A stretch of DNA of 64,000 bases from Pachypanchax playfairii (GCA_006937955.1 SSNP01000174.1:554267-618266); one strand, 5' to 3'. Positions 10,992 to 22,084 are shown, numbered from the stretch's first letter. Made by a program: numbers and translations. The notes: generated from the letters alone by a model not told the origin.

Positions 10992-11831
10992 TTATTCTGG
11001 ATCCACTCTTTTGCCATCAATTAGCACGTAGCCCTCTTTCAGGTAAGCTCGCTTACCCCGGCTCCTTGCTTCTTGCACCAACAGCCACAATTTGGACCGG
11101 GAGAGTCTGTCCTCCTTAGAAAAATCCTCCTTGAATCTGATGTGCATATCCTTGCAAACCTTTGCATCCTTAGACCTTTTCCACACCTCGTCCCGTACGG
11201 TGCACATGCCGAACTGAATGATGACTGCTCTGGGAAGATTATTGGAGGTTGCAGTGCTGGCTTTCTTCCCCAGCCGATGAACCGTGTCGACTGGGTCTCG
11301 CAGTCGATCCACAGACACAGGAATAACTCTGGTGAGGATCCCGATGATGGTCTTCCGTATGTTCTCGTCATCTTTCTCCGGTAAGCCGGTTACCCTCAAG
11401 TTCCACCGTCTTTTGTAGCGTGCTTGATCATCACAGGAAACTTTCAGCTCCGCGTTTTCGCTTTGAAGATGGCTGATCATGGACTGAAGCTCAACGATAG
11501 CCTTCTTGTTTACATCTATAGCGGTTGTATTTACCTCGATGCACTTTTCAATGCCCTTCAAAAGTTCAGTCTGATTATTCATCTTTTTGTTAAGCTCTTG
11601 TATGGCACGCAGGATAGCAGTAGTAGCCGAGGTTTCTTCGTGTTTACTCTCATCCATTCTCATCTTTTTTATTTTTTTGTTCTTAACTGGCGTATGGTCC
11701 CAGTTAACTTTCTGTAGTTTAGAGTTAGACATGTCCCCGTCAGTTTCAGAGGTATCTTCCATAATGTCCTCCAGTGTTTCCTCATCACAAGCCTCGCGGA
11801 GGGCTGACGCGTTATAATTGTGGTCTGACAT
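10992..11831 (-). CDS. L1 ORF1 protein (RNA-binding, coiled coil)
   Basis: Open frame starting MSDHNYNASALREACDEETL. An upstream in-frame ATG at 11,904-11,906 would add 25 residues. Layout: acidic N-terminus, heptad-rich coiled coil (about residues 90-140), then an RRM-like block with RRWNLRVTGLPEKDDENIRK, VHRLGKK and RAVIIQFGM, and a C-terminal domain ending DGKRVDPE. This is the usual plan of L1 ORF1 proteins, which trimerise and coat LINE RNA. No stop interrupts it, unlike ORF2 downstream. Confidence 0.8.
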   Translation of the reverse strand: MSDHNYNASALREACDEETLEDIMEDTSETDGDMSNSKLQKVNWDHTPVKNKKIKKMRMDESKHEETSATTAILRAIQELNKKMNNQTELLKGIEKCIEVNTTAIDVNKKAIVELQSMISHLQSENAELKVSCDDQARYKRRWNLRVTGLPEKDDENIRKTIIGILTRVIPVSVDRLRDPVDTVHRLGKKASTATSNNLPRAVIIQFGMCTVRDEVWKRSKDAKVCKDMHIRFKEDFSKEDRLSRSKLWLLVQEARSRGKRAYLKEGYVLIDGKRVDPE

Positions 11832-12050
11832 GTTAGCTAGCAAGCGAGCCTTTTGAGACGTAGTAAATAAGCGAATGTCCTTCGAAGGAGAAAATCGAGT
11901 AAACACAGGTAAAAAGACTCACGTTAAGAAACTTACACTATTGCAGTGACTAAAGGTTAATAACTTGGCTAGAAATAGGTTTTGTGTCGGAACCTGCTGA
12001 AAAATCCGCCTCTCACTCTGCCATCTTGGGACCTCTCTTGAAGTTGTGTG

Positions 12051-13466
12051 TGATAACGGTGAGCTTTTAAGACTCAAAGGCCCTGTCCGAGCACAGTGGG
12101 GAAATTGATAAAAATCAGTTCAACTTTTTAAAAGCAATAAGATCTTGTTACCTTTATTATTTCAAGACAGGCTATTTAATTATTATTACTGTATTTTGTA
12201 AAAACTTCTCATTAATTTGGAAAAACAGACTTTTAATTTTTTTTTTCCAAGTGAATGCAACACGTTTCCATACTTTTTTTTCATTTTGGTTGTTTTATTC
12301 TGTTATATTTTGTGTGAGGCTGTATTTTTTAGTTGAGCCTTTTGACACAAATTTTATCCCATAATAATCAGCCAGTGCCTGACGATCTGGGTTCTTTTAC
12401 TCTGTGTATTCTCAAGAAACCTTTTAAATCAAAACTGGAATTTCATTTTATGCATTCTAGTCCAACCGTCAAACATAACTTTACACAGTTAAATACAATT
12501 AACAAGTTTATTATAAATTATCCAACAAAGGCAATAGGTTCACATGACAAAGCTGTAAAATGGAACACAAACACAGACATAAACATTTAACAAATGCAGA
12601 TTCTAGTTCTTCAGAAACTGCATATTTAAAAAAATTTGGAAAAATTATTGAAATGAAAAATCCAACATTAAAGTAGTTCATATATTAATAAACATGCATT
12701 AAAATTAACTAAAAGTTTTTCGTAAATTTAATAGTAAATTATTAGTTTTGCTTTCAGAAAGTAAAATTATTCATTAAGGTCTCTATTCATTTATACAGGA
12801 TACTCTTAAAACAATCACCATGTAAAACAATCTAAAATTCTATGAAAAAGATACATTTGAATCAGAATAAACCAAACTAAAAGAAACATTTACATCAGTT
12901 ACATTTTCTAATTCATCAGACAGAATGTTTTCACAAAAATATTCAAAGCCACTAGATGAAAAAAACTTTGTACATATTAAATCATTTTAACATTTACTAT
13001 TTGGAACAGAACAGATACACTTTCAGTTTATATTCATTTATAAACATGAAACTGGACCAGACAACTAAATAATTATTTTGAAAGTTGAACATAAACTCAA
13101 ACACAAATGATAACAAGAAAAGATAATTACACAGATCCCTTTAAGTCAGTGCTTCTCAATTATTTGCTTTTGAAGAAAAAGACAATTCACATCCCCCCGG
13201 CCTTGAATAGTATCATTAGTTTGTTAAATTGTCATAAGTACACCTCTGCATATCATTGTATCCTTATTTACATTAAACATTATTAATTCTTCTAACAAAA
13301 TTCTAACACATAAGTTCCTCATTTCCTTAAAGTGGAAAAGTAATACATAAAATTAATGTCACACTCCTCTAACAAAAAGGCTCTCAGAACAATCAAAATA
13401 TGCAAATCTTTGCATGTATTTATATAATTAACCCACCTGACTGTTTGTTCTTGTACCTGTTATATG
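12051..13466. other. AT-rich stretch without recognised genes
   Basis: After the L1 target site the sequence is very AT-rich with long T and A runs. I find no frame with recognisable residues, no terminal repeat pair and no match elsewhere in the window. Confidence 0.5.
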
Positions 13467-13960
13467 CCTGGGTGATAAATTGATTAGATTAATTAATTTT
13501 ACATTGCAGGCAATTTAAAAAATAAATCGAGATTTTGAGCAGTGGTGCTTTTTGGCTCCCTGCTGTTTCCATAGTGTTGGTTTCACATGGTTTGCTGCGA
13601 CAGACATGCAGCAAAAGACCCCACGCTGCAACATTTACCTAAAGCCAATCACAAAGGCAGCAACACCACAAACTAATTTTAACACCTGAAACAGAGGTAT
13701 TCAGCCGAACATGAAAAACGTCAGTCTCTCTGAGACAAACAAAAACTACACTGACCAACAAACCTAGCTAAAAACAGCTAACTGCAGCCGAATCCTTTGT
13801 ATGAGGCACCGCAAATAACAGGAAAGAGGTACGATGGAGAACAATTACTGAAGCGGTCGCTTAAAGTTGTTGATTGTTTGTACTTATTGCTTTCCTTAAT
13901 AAGTAGGGGGGAAATCGGAAATCGAAATAAAAAATAAAATTGCGATTTTATTTGTATTTC
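13467..13960. mobile_element. Decayed copy of the hAT-like MITE at 4420-4964, inverted
   Basis: The left end GCCTGGGTGATAAATTGAT is the reverse of the right end of the intron MITE. The interior (TTGCTGCGACAGACATGCAG, CCCACGCTGCAACATTTACC) aligns in reverse orientation with 4560-4830. The far terminus has lost its clear GGGCGAT sequence. Non-coding. Confidence 0.6.
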
Positions 13961-14526
13961 TTAAACCTGTTGTGTTGTATACTTTTACTCCTCTTGTTAT
14001 GTACCTGAACTCTGTTCAATTAAGTTTGTAAAAAAATTTCTTTGCTAGCGAGTGAGAAGCTGAGAAAGGTTTATGATTGGTCAGTCAATGTCACATGATC
14101 GTGCTGCATACCCTGTTTGAGCATTTGGGAGGAAGCAGGTCTGAGCAGCTCTAATCTGCAGGAAATATCGGTGCCACAGCTCTACATAAAGTAGTTAAGG
14201 TCAGTCAGAAATGTTTCTAGATTTGTCCCTAGGCACTTCTTGTAAAAAAGTTCCTAAATGTCATTAGAAATAGTGACAAAGTTGATAAGTTGGAAGCCCT
14301 GTGCACTTAATTTGCCTGCTCGGTACTCTGTGTGCGCATGCTCAGGATTACACCACCAAACTAATACTCCCTGTGCATAACGAGCATGTCACTGCCACCT
14401 ACTGTAGCGTATGCGCAATTGTACTTGAATTGTACATTCTAGTATGGCAAAACACTAACTCAGTTACTCATAAAAAACATCAAACTATGCAAAATATTTC
14501 AAATACTGGAACTCTGTTGTTTCGGT
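13961..14526. other. Spacer and 3' flank of zinc-finger gene 2
   Basis: No gene is visible. The last 60 bases resemble the 3' flank of zinc-finger gene 1. The remainder shows no terminal repeats or reading frame of interest. Confidence 0.4.
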
Positions 14527-15560
14527 TCAGTCATGAGTGTCTCTTAGAGTCTCGATGTTCACAAGGAAACAATTTCTGTCTGTGTGGATTCTCATGTGTT
14601 TGTTGAGGCTTGACAGTACGCTAAACCGTTTTTCACAAACCTCACACCAAAATGGTTTGTGACCTGTGTGGATTCTCATATGTGTGTTTAAAGTTGACTT
14701 GTGTCTAAAGTTTTGTCCACAAACCTCACAAGAAAATGGTTTCTGACCTGTGTGGATTCTCATGTGTTTGTTTAGATTAGATTTTTCACTAAAACGTTTT
14801 TCACAAACCTCACACCAAAATGGTTTCTGACCTGTGTGGACTCTCATATGTGAGTTTAAATGTGCCTTTAGACTAAAGCTTTGTCCACAAACCTCACAAC
14901 AAAATGGTTTCTGACCTGTGTGGATTCTTGTGTGTATGTTTAAAGTTGACTTGTGTCTAAAGCTTTGTCCACAAATCTCACAAGAAAATGGTTTCTGACC
15001 TGTGTGGATTCTCATATGTGTGTGTAAATGAAATTTTCTTGTAAATCTTCTACCACATTCATCACAACGAAATGATTTTTGTCCAGAGTCTGACACGTGT
15101 TCCAGTTGAGAGTCAGTATTATTCACATCCTCGTCCTCTTCATCATCCTCAGTGACATCAGTTTCTGAAGAGCTAGAATCATATTTGTTAGTATTTAGAT
15201 CAGGGTTCTTGGTGGTTTCAGCTCCTCCACAGTCCTTCACACCAGGTGCTGCTGTTATCTGGTCCATTAAGCTGCTGGTTGGAAGATCTCCATGTTTACC
15301 TGATTGGTGTTGATAAAGCTGTGGAAACAAAGGATTTTCTTCATCCTTCACCCTCTTCAAAGAAACTGCAGTCAGAGGAAACCTGGTAGCATCAGTCTCC
15401 TCTTTCACACTGAGCTGCTCTTCCTCCAGACTGATACAGAGTTCCTCTTCTTCCTTCTTTATGTTGAGGGTCTCTTGTATCTTCTGATCCACAGCAGGCC
15501 TCCATTCTTCAGGAGCTTCTTGTTTAATCAGCATGGTCTGTTGAACATCTGCAGGAATCA
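14527..15560 (-). CDS. C2H2 zinc-finger protein, gene 2, exon 2 (six fingers)
   Basis: Terminal exon, closely related to 2954-4197. It has the same acceptor (CAG at 15,561-15,563), the same VIPADVQQ start and acidic linker, then six C2H2 fingers with HTGQKP linkers. The C-terminus continues past HTDRN as CFLVNIETLRDTHD, where gene 1 stops. It has three fewer fingers than gene 1, and finger helices differ, so DNA targets probably differ. No internal stop. Expected to be a nuclear DNA-binding protein. It pairs with exon 1 at 17,074-17,248 in the correct phase. Confidence 0.85.
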
Positions 15561-15563
15561 CTG

Positions 15564-17073
15564 AAACACATATACAATAATGTTAACTTTATATTCACAC
15601 AAACATCCCATGTTTCACTGCTGAGGTCACAAGTTCACTGGTTTACTGACAGAACATCTAATGCTCCAAAGAGTCTTTGTTTAGTTTGGTTACACTTTAA
15701 GATTCAAGGACCGTGTCTCTTCACTGGTTCCATCATGTTTTCATTAGCTTAGCAAAATTATAAAGAAATATGATCAATTATAGAGAGCTCTTAATGCAAG
15801 ACCTCAAAACACCTTGTACAGGCATCAGTAACAAAAACTTTACGACTGAAAAGAACTTTGCTGACAAACTTCTGACAAAATGTTTATTTTTTTTATTATT
15901 TTGGGATCAAATGTTAAAGTAACAAAATCTAAAGGTTAAACTAAATGATGACAGCAGCAGTTAAAATCTAGATGTGTTGATTGCTGCTTAAGAAGAACCT
16001 AAAAAGCGACAGTTTGTGTCAGTTAGTATCCTGATGCTAACAGGATATTGATGAACTATGAGGTAATTCAGATTTTCAATCTTTTACTTCTAAGACCTCA
16101 AAACACCTTTCTCAGTCGTAACGTTTTGGTTACGACTGAACAGAACTTTGCTGTCACACTCCTGACAAAATGTTTATTTTGTTATGATTTTGGGATCAAA
16201 TGTTAAAGGTGGTAAAGAGGATTTTGTAGCTAATTAAGATGTCAAATTTACTTTTAAATAATTTTATCAACTTGTAATAGTCTTGTACTTATGGTTTCCA
16301 AAAGAAAAAGTTATACTATTCATAACTCATAGACCTGATGGGCTTGAAATAAAGTAGCCAATAGATAATGAACCAGTTTTGTTATCTGTTGGCTACTAGA
16401 TAGTCAATTACACGTCTTACGTACTACGTAGTTTGTGTACGCCTAAGGGTTGGTTCACACTGCACATGGAAGTGCCCCATCTGGAGCGGAACGGAGGTCG
16501 CTTCCATTCGGCATCCTTGTTAACCTATGGTGTAGCGCTACAAAGCGTGAAGCAATCATTTCAGCGTCTGGTCTATTTTTGCATGAGCCGTGAGCGGTCT
16601 GTGTCAATTCTGGCAGGAAGTCACACCGAGACACACAAGACAATACGGTCAATTTTGAAAATAAAAGCAATTCTTAAAAATAAAAAGCATGGACACTATT
16701 CAAAAAATGACAATGCCATTGAGCTTCTCATTCAGGGCAAAATCCTCTATACCATATGATTAAATAGAACTTAAAAAGTGACAGTTTGTGTCAGTTAGTA
16801 TCCTGATACTAACAGGATATCGATTAACTGTGAGGTAATTCAGATTTTCAGACTTTTACGTTTAAAAAGGACAAAGACAAAACTGTATATTTTTACTTTT
16901 AAAAGAGGAGAAACATCTGTTTTGTGGTTGTCGTTCATCAGTGAACACACTAAGTTACATTAGCAGACAACAGCTACAAGACTTTTAATTAAGATGTTAA
17001 ATAATTTGCAACCTGAAAACTAACTAATATTTAATTGTCATTACATTGATTAAAGAAATGAAAATATACAAAC
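15564..17073 (-). other. Intron of zinc-finger gene 2, with internal tandem duplication
   Basis: Alignable with the gene 1 intron. A block at about 15,795-16,080 (AGACCTCAAAACACCTT through CAGTTAGTATCCTGATG to AGGTAATTCAGATTTTC) recurs at about 16,092-16,205 and resumes at about 16,765-16,860. The segment 16,206-16,764 lies inside the second unit and is absent from gene 1. Part of it (about 16,443-16,640, GGGTTGGTTCACACTGCAC onward) looks like a separate insertion of unknown family. Confidence 0.6.
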
Positions 17074-17248
17074 CTAATAAGAAGAGTTCATCATTTGGGT
17101 GGTTAACAGCAGCCAAGCTTCTGTTGTGTTCCTCCGTTTTTGCTACACACGACAATTCCTCTTTGTTATCATCTGCTGCTTTTTCAACAATCCCTAATAT
17201 TTTCTCCTTTGCGATGTCCAGCCGCTGTTTGACTTGCTGTCGCCACAT
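17074..17248 (-). CDS. Zinc-finger gene 2, exon 1
   Basis: 58 codons plus one base, opening MWRQQVKQRLDIAKEKILGI and ending NDELFLL before donor G|GTTTGT. It is the same length and phase as gene 1 exon 1, with scattered substitutions. The predicted product is the N-terminal helical segment preceding the linker and fingers of exon 2. Confidence 0.8.
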
Positions 17249-17514
17249 CTTTGTTAGTTTTCATTCAACAACAGACTTCTTTTACAGTTACTGAGCTGTT
17301 AGAGACGAGTCTAAAAGGTCTCTTCTTTCCAGTGAACTGCCGCTAACAGTTCACCAACTGCCGCTATTGCTAGGTTACCACTCTGTCATTCCATTTTCAC
17401 TTAACAAGTGGCAAAAATATTAACTGATAATCAGCTTTTCCTATGCGGTTAAATTATGATGCAGTCTCCTTAGAGTCAAATATTAACAAGAGTATCCAGC
17501 TACAAACCCAGTGT

Positions 17515-17540
17515 CACACCGGAAGTCACGTGACTTCTTC
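17515..17540. promoter_or_regulatory. CCGGAAGT-CACGTG module upstream of zinc-finger gene 2
   Basis: ACCGGAAGTCACGTGACTTC places an ETS-like CCGGAAGT directly beside a palindromic CACGTG E-box (17,527-17,532), about 280 bp upstream of the gene 2 start codon. The matching module in gene 1 is at 5941-5953. A promoter role is inferred from conserved position. Confidence 0.4.
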
Positions 17541-17689
17541 TTCTACTTTTTAAAGTTTTTCTTGCAGTTGGCAAACAACTACTTGGTGCATTCCCGCCAC
17601 CACTGGCTTGTAGTATAGACCACAATGAACAGTTAAAAAAAACACCACTATATCCAGTACGGACCACAACTACAGAAGGTATCCGTGTA

Positions 17690-17982
17690 CTGTCCGTGTA
17701 CGTCGAGGCCATTGGATTTTCGTTTCAAAATTAAATTGCAGAAAAACGGAAAACCACTTATATTTTGTTATCTGTTACAAATTGGTTCACAATAACATGG
17801 AAAACGCCCCGTATTCCGTTTTTCAAATAAGAAAAAAACCGGAAAATGACTTTTTCCCTGATTTTATCTAAATTGTTCTCAGGTGGAAATCGGCAAAAAA
17901 AAACAACGCTCCATATGTGTGTGTCTCTTTTGTTGGGGGGTTTCACGGCGCGTAATCGCTGCATCATCAAACCGGAAGTCGC
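17690..17982. repeat. Repeat shared with 28,610-28,745
   Basis: GTCGAGGCCATTGGATTTTC, GCAGAAAAACGGAAAACCAC and AAATGACTTTTTCCCTGATT recur with small changes at 28,610-28,745. The function is unknown and no reading frame is shared. It may be part of the duplicated upstream region of the zinc-finger genes. Confidence 0.5.
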
Positions 17983-17997
17983 GAAATTGAAGAAACT

Positions 17998-19152
17998 TTT
18001 TTTTTTTTTAATAACCTTTATTTACAAAACATATTACATGTACAAACAAACATGGCAATTCAGCAATTGTTCAAAACTATAAGGGGCATAACAGAGGCAC
18101 GTCCAACAACAGGAATTATCAACTTGATGAAAATCTATGAGAAAATTGACATTAAAAAAAAAAAACATATACAAGGGCCTTATGCTTTGAAATTAATGTG
18201 CATTGGTGGGTAATTTCATCAATATTTCACACAGGTCAATATATTTCAGGGATTTTATATATAATTGGAATTCAGATAAAAAAATGTTAAAAACTGGTGA
18301 TGATCTTAGCACTCTCTGTTTATGAATAAAGAACTTTGCCAGACAAAATATAAGATTACAACAGACTTCAAATTCGTTGTTATTCAGTATTACTCCAAAT
18401 GTTATCATATCTCGGGAAATAGATTCAGGAAGTGTTATTACTGGTTCAATCCATCTTTTTAAGTCATTCCAAAAGAATTTAGTTTTGTGGCATTCATAGA
18501 AAATATGGTCTATTGTTTCTATATCCTTTTCACAAAATGAGCAAATATTATCATCTATATTAAAACGAGATCTTAGTAGTTCTTTTGAAGGGTAAATTCC
18601 ATTTAAAATTTTAAAATGTGTTTCTTTAGCTTTTGGTTGAATAGGGAGCTTTACATAGTTCTTAATTTTTCAACCAATTTCTTTTCATATTTGCAAAAAA
18701 TGTTGTTTTTATTTATTTTTCCAGGGAATAAACTTTCATTTAAACAGTTTCTTATTGTTCGGCTATTGATTTTTTTGTCAGTAAATGATGTACCATTTAT
18801 AGATAAATTCGCCAATTGTGGAGTTATAGGGCAATATGCTATTATGTTTTTAATCTGATTAATATATTGTTTTGGTATGGCTTTAATTAACCTTGTAAAT
18901 TCAACTTTAGGGGGACAGAAACTATGCTTCTCACAGAATTGCTCATAGTTTAAAATGTAACCATTAGTATCCATTAGATGAACAACAGACCAAATGTTCT
19001 TTTCCATCCACTCTTTGTAAAATAATGACTTGTTTCGATATAGAATAAATCTATTGTTCCATATGACAGTGGAGTGTGGCGAGTAATTATGTACATAGAT
19101 CATCTTCCAGTATAACAACACCTGTTTATGGAAATCTGACAGCTTAATGGGT
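17998..19152 (-). mobile_element. 5'-truncated L1 (Tx1-like) insertion, copy 3
   Basis: A perfect 15-bp duplication GAAATTGAAGAAACT brackets it (17,983-17,997 and 19,153-19,167). The A-tail is the T run from 17,998. Only the C-terminal third of ORF2 is present on the minus strand (SDFHKQVLLYWKM, WNNRFILYRN, KAKETHFKILNGIYP, then an ICSFCEKDIETIDHIFYEC segment), with a frame break near 18,650. Truncation at the 5' side is typical of LINE insertion. It lies just upstream of a degenerate THAP exon. Confidence 0.85.
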
Positions 19153-19226
19153 GAAATTGAAGAAACTCTGAGGTAAACAAAGCGCACGGTCTCAAGCAGA
19201 TAATTCCAAATGTTGAACGAAAGGAA

Positions 19227-19403
19227 ATGGTGAATTATTGCCGTGTTTTTTAGCTGTAACAATCGGTCAGACCGTGAAAACATTTGCAGTTGACTGCCAA
19301 ACGTTATCAGAGGAAAAGAGGTGCTTGTGGTTAATGAAGCTAAACCAGGATCTACGAGGCAAAAATCTGGACAATATCTAAATTTTTTCGGCCAATTCTT
19401 CAG
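19227..19403 (+). pseudogene. Degenerate THAP-domain first exon
   Basis: From the ATG at 19,227 the peptide starts MVNYCRVF and, after one apparent extra T in a T run, continues as SCNNRSDRENICS. Further on, LNQDLRGKNLDNI can be read in another frame, ending at a donor CAG|GTAAGT (19,404). The C-x4-C and the following order resemble the start of THAP zinc-binding domains, which bind DNA in transposases and host regulators. A TGA and frame shifts make it non-functional. A possible second exon follows TTTTTAG at 19,574. It may be the 5' end of the transposase whose catalytic part lies at 22,085-22,440. Confidence 0.5.
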
Positions 19404-19897
19404 GTAAGTGAATTGTTATCAGCGGCTCTTAAATTATTTTCCAATGTGAATATAATAATATAATTCATATCAAGCTATTTACTTAATAAAATCACATTTA
19501 ATAGCCTGCTACAGTAGTAACATTATTATTAACATGTAGAGCTAAAATTAAACGTTCCGTATTTGTCTTTTTAGGTCTGATCAGATTGGGTTCCATCTGT
19601 TGGAATGACAGGTCACCAAAGGTCACCTGAAGAAACAGGAACATCACTGTGGAAGAAAATTTAGTTGCATACTAGGTTTTTCTCATATTATAAGGAACCA
19701 CTGTTATATTCCTTATTTATTCTACATGTTCGTGAGTCTGAGGTAACTGTGGGATATTCACTAATCCGTGGAAACGGACCGGACGTAAGCGGAAGTAACC
19801 TCACCACCATTACTAAAGTGTTGTGCCTGCTGTTAGTAGATCGCGTGTGTCTTTACTGCTGAATTTGCTGTTTTACATTATACTTTCTACTTTTTCT

Positions 19898-20134
19898 ATG
19901 ATGTCGAGTGGAAATACGTGTTCGGTAATCAACTGCGCTAACAGCGATGTTAAAATCCAAATTTGGAAGAAAGCCGAATGCGACATACACAAGCCTTTGC
20001 AGCATAAAGACTGTCCCTGCCTGCTGCCTTACAGTCTGCACCGATTCCCTGGAAGTGCAGAGGATCAAGAAGTGCGCAAAACGTGGGTGAAAAACATCAA
20101 GAGAAAGAACTTTGTTCCAAATAATCACAGCAGA
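19898..20134 (+). pseudogene. THAP-domain exon of a DDE_4 (IS5/Harbinger-like) transposon
   Basis: Frame MMSSGNTCSVINCANSDVKI... continues with LHRFPGSAEDQEVRKTWVKN and ends NNHSR at donor AGA|GTGAGT (20,135). The CSVINC pair, the conserved RFP and the Trp match the THAP domain order. The next exon (20,415-20,514) should supply the terminal C..H of the zinc site. The exon itself is open. The downstream exons show it belonged to a transposase gene rather than a host gene. Confidence 0.6.
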
Positions 20135-20414
20135 GTGAGTGATGGTTGACATTGAATCTCATAATCGTCAAAAGTTTTGTCAATTGTCACTGTGATCACT
20201 TAGCTAGCCAGCTAGCTTAGCAGTCTGGTGAAAATAATCTGTTTCAGGAAAAACAAAGGCTTTGTGATTTTACCACATACTCTGCCAAATGTAGACAGGG
20301 CTGGCTTGACGTTTCAAAACATAATCTCTGTAATTTGGTATTGCAAAGATATGTCAGGGTTGTCAAACAGTTGGTTATGCTATGTACTTCATCTTTTGTT
20401 ATTTTCTGTTCAAG

Positions 20415-20514
20415 GTGTGTGGAATACACACATAGTACACATATACTCCCTGATGGCAGACCAACCAAAGCGCACCCCTACCCAGTACTGTACATGGGAT
20501 ATGATGAACATAAC
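20415..20514 (+). pseudogene. Second exon of the THAP/DDE_4 transposase, frameshifted
   Basis: After the acceptor TTCAAG (20,409-20,414) the phase carried over from exon 1 gives VCGIHT and then a stop. The conserved peptide GRPTKAHPYPVLYMGYDEHN is read one base out of phase. A frame shift has therefore separated the end of the THAP domain from the rest. The donor AAC|GTGAGT at 20,515 is intact. Confidence 0.55.
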
Positions 20515-20642
20515 GTGAGTCTGTTTACTTAATTTGACATTTGCCTATTATTGTTATTAACTATTATTATTAACCATTATTTTTATTATTATTCATCAAA
20601 ATTAAAATTTGGAAATGTAATTCCATACTTTTCTCTTACCAG

Positions 20643-21030
20643 CTGTGGCACTGAACCTGCAGAAATAGGAGTGGATTTCAACAATCAGGAGAATATTCCT
20701 CCGCAGAACTGTGATGTTGGTGTCCAATGGCCGGATCCCACAACAGACCACAACTACTTTTCTAAAAATCTACAAAGGACAGTGCGACACAAACTGATCC
20801 TGCACCATCTTTCTCGGCGGTTAAAAGTGTTTAAAATTTTGAGTAATGTTATCCCTGGTAGGATACAACATGTTGATGACATCACAACTATTTGTGCAGG
20901 ACTCTGTAATTTAGAACCTCAGTTAATCCGGGAGGAAACAGAGGAAGATGAGGCATTTGAAATAGATGAAGGTGAGGAGATTGACCAAGAACACGATGTG
21001 TATGCATGGGATTTTGCAGAGGACATTTAA
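20643..21030 (+). pseudogene. Third exon of the THAP/DDE_4 transposase, catalytic core deleted
   Basis: Open frame from an acceptor at 20,641-20,642 to a stop at 21,030. It begins CGTEPAEIGVDFNNQ and has DVGVQWPDPTTDHNY, which normally precedes the catalytic part. It then jumps to RRLKVFKILSNVIPGR and DDITTICAGLCNLEPQLI, the C-terminal end of DDE_Tnp_4 domains, followed by an acidic tail. The segment holding the catalytic acidic residues is missing, so this is an internally deleted, non-autonomous remnant. Confidence 0.6.
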
Positions 21031-21261
21031 TGATGCTAGAGCAGGGGTCTGCAACATGTGGCTCCCTTTAGTCAGCCCTTGCAAAGTCTAGAGTCTACAA
21101 ATTCACATACCAACCATCTTCAACTTATGTTTGACAATGTGTGAGGATGTAACACTTAAGAGATACATAAACATTTTCCATATATTTGAACAAAATTCAA
21201 GGAGATAATACTTTTTTAAAATATTGACCGTAATTTGTAATTTTATTGAACAGTAACACAT

Positions 21262-21971
21262 TAGCTACGTTTACATGCGCCAAATTTCCCCAATCTGATT
21301 AAAATCTTGGTCGATCGGAATTCCCAAATCCCTGTTTACATGGACACTAACTGCAATGATCTGATCATGCCATGAGTACACATGCACCAAGCACTCAATC
21401 AGATTAAATGAGTTGAGCATGCGCACAGCGAGTTGTCTTTCCGGGGGAAGAAAAAAAAGTAAACAAACTCCGTCCTTTCTGCATGTCTTTCCCGCCCCAT
21501 TGTGTGCTCGAGCTGACTCACGTTATCCCCAATATGGACCTTCTGCCGGTGATTACCTTTATGTTTGGGTTTTTACTGGTCGCATTAACCAAGCTAGCGG
21601 CTGAATACATATTGCTACTGCTCCTCCACCACAGGAGAGGAGAGCAGGATGACAGGATGACTGCACCAGCAGACCACTTCTGTTTACCTCCCGCCATGTT
21701 TTCTACTTGAGTCTGCGAAAGTGGAAAGACGTCACGCTGAGGTTGTACGCGTGCGCATTGGGCTTTTTTCACCCTTTCTTTCCGAATGGGTGTATACATG
21801 CACGTCTATCCAAATGAAGATCGGACAAAACCACCCCTCTCGATCGGAAGTAAATTTAATTCTGATCAGGCTGCATCGGATCAAAACATTCTGATTGACA
21901 TGTTTACATGATGTATTTTTTATCCGATTGGGCGTTTATTCCGATTAAATTTGCCCATGTAAACGTAGCTA
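21262..21971 (+). mobile_element. MITE of the TAGCTACGTTTACATG family, copy 1
   Basis: Terminal inverted repeats TAGCTACGTTTACATG and CATGTAAACGTAGCTA continue inward for tens of bases (AATTTCCCCAATCTGATT against CGATTAAATTTGCCC). Near-identical copies lie at 45,315-46,013 (inverted) and 62,237-62,925. The middle encodes a short peptide, MDLLPVITFMFGFLLVALTK, then YILLLLLHHRRGE, kept in all three copies. No transposase is present. I could not fix a clean target duplication, so the superfamily is left open. Confidence 0.75.
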
Positions 21972-21984
21972 GTGACAAAAACTG

Positions 21985-22062
21985 TAGTGTGAAGCGCTTT
22001 GGGGGTCGTAGGACCTGAGTAAAGCACTATACAAGTACATGCCATTTACCATTTACCATTAG
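21985..22062 (+). repeat. 3' tail of a LINE/SINE with CATTTAC microsatellite
   Basis: AAGCGCTTTGGGGGTC, AAAGCACTATACAAGT and then CCATTTACCATTTACCATT match the usual 3' end of L2/RTE-type LINEs and their SINE partners in fish. Only this tail is present. Confidence 0.55.
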
Positions 22063-22084
22063 TCTTACACCACAAAGCAGAGTG

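Larger units (their letters stand above)
6169..12039 (-). mobile_element. Full-length L1 (Tx1-like) LINE, copy 1, decayed
   Basis: Flanked by an 11-bp duplication GAAGTTGTGTG (6158-6168 and 12,040-12,050). The A-tail is the T run at 6169-6180. The 5' end, read on the minus strand, begins AAGAGAGGTCCCAAGATGG, a common L1 start. It carries a 5' UTR, ORF1 and ORF2. Without the Ty3 LTR at 9649-10,503 it is about 5 kb, so it is not 5'-truncated. ORF2 has at least three frame breaks and the LTR, so the copy is dead. It sits in the upstream region of zinc-finger gene 1. Confidence 0.85.

Noticed and set aside
18651..19283. The N-terminal 44 residues of the minus-strand frame starting at 19,283 as part of the L1 protein
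   Set aside because: The L1 insertion ends at 19,152, as shown by its 15-bp duplication. The frame beyond is antisense of the degenerate THAP exon.
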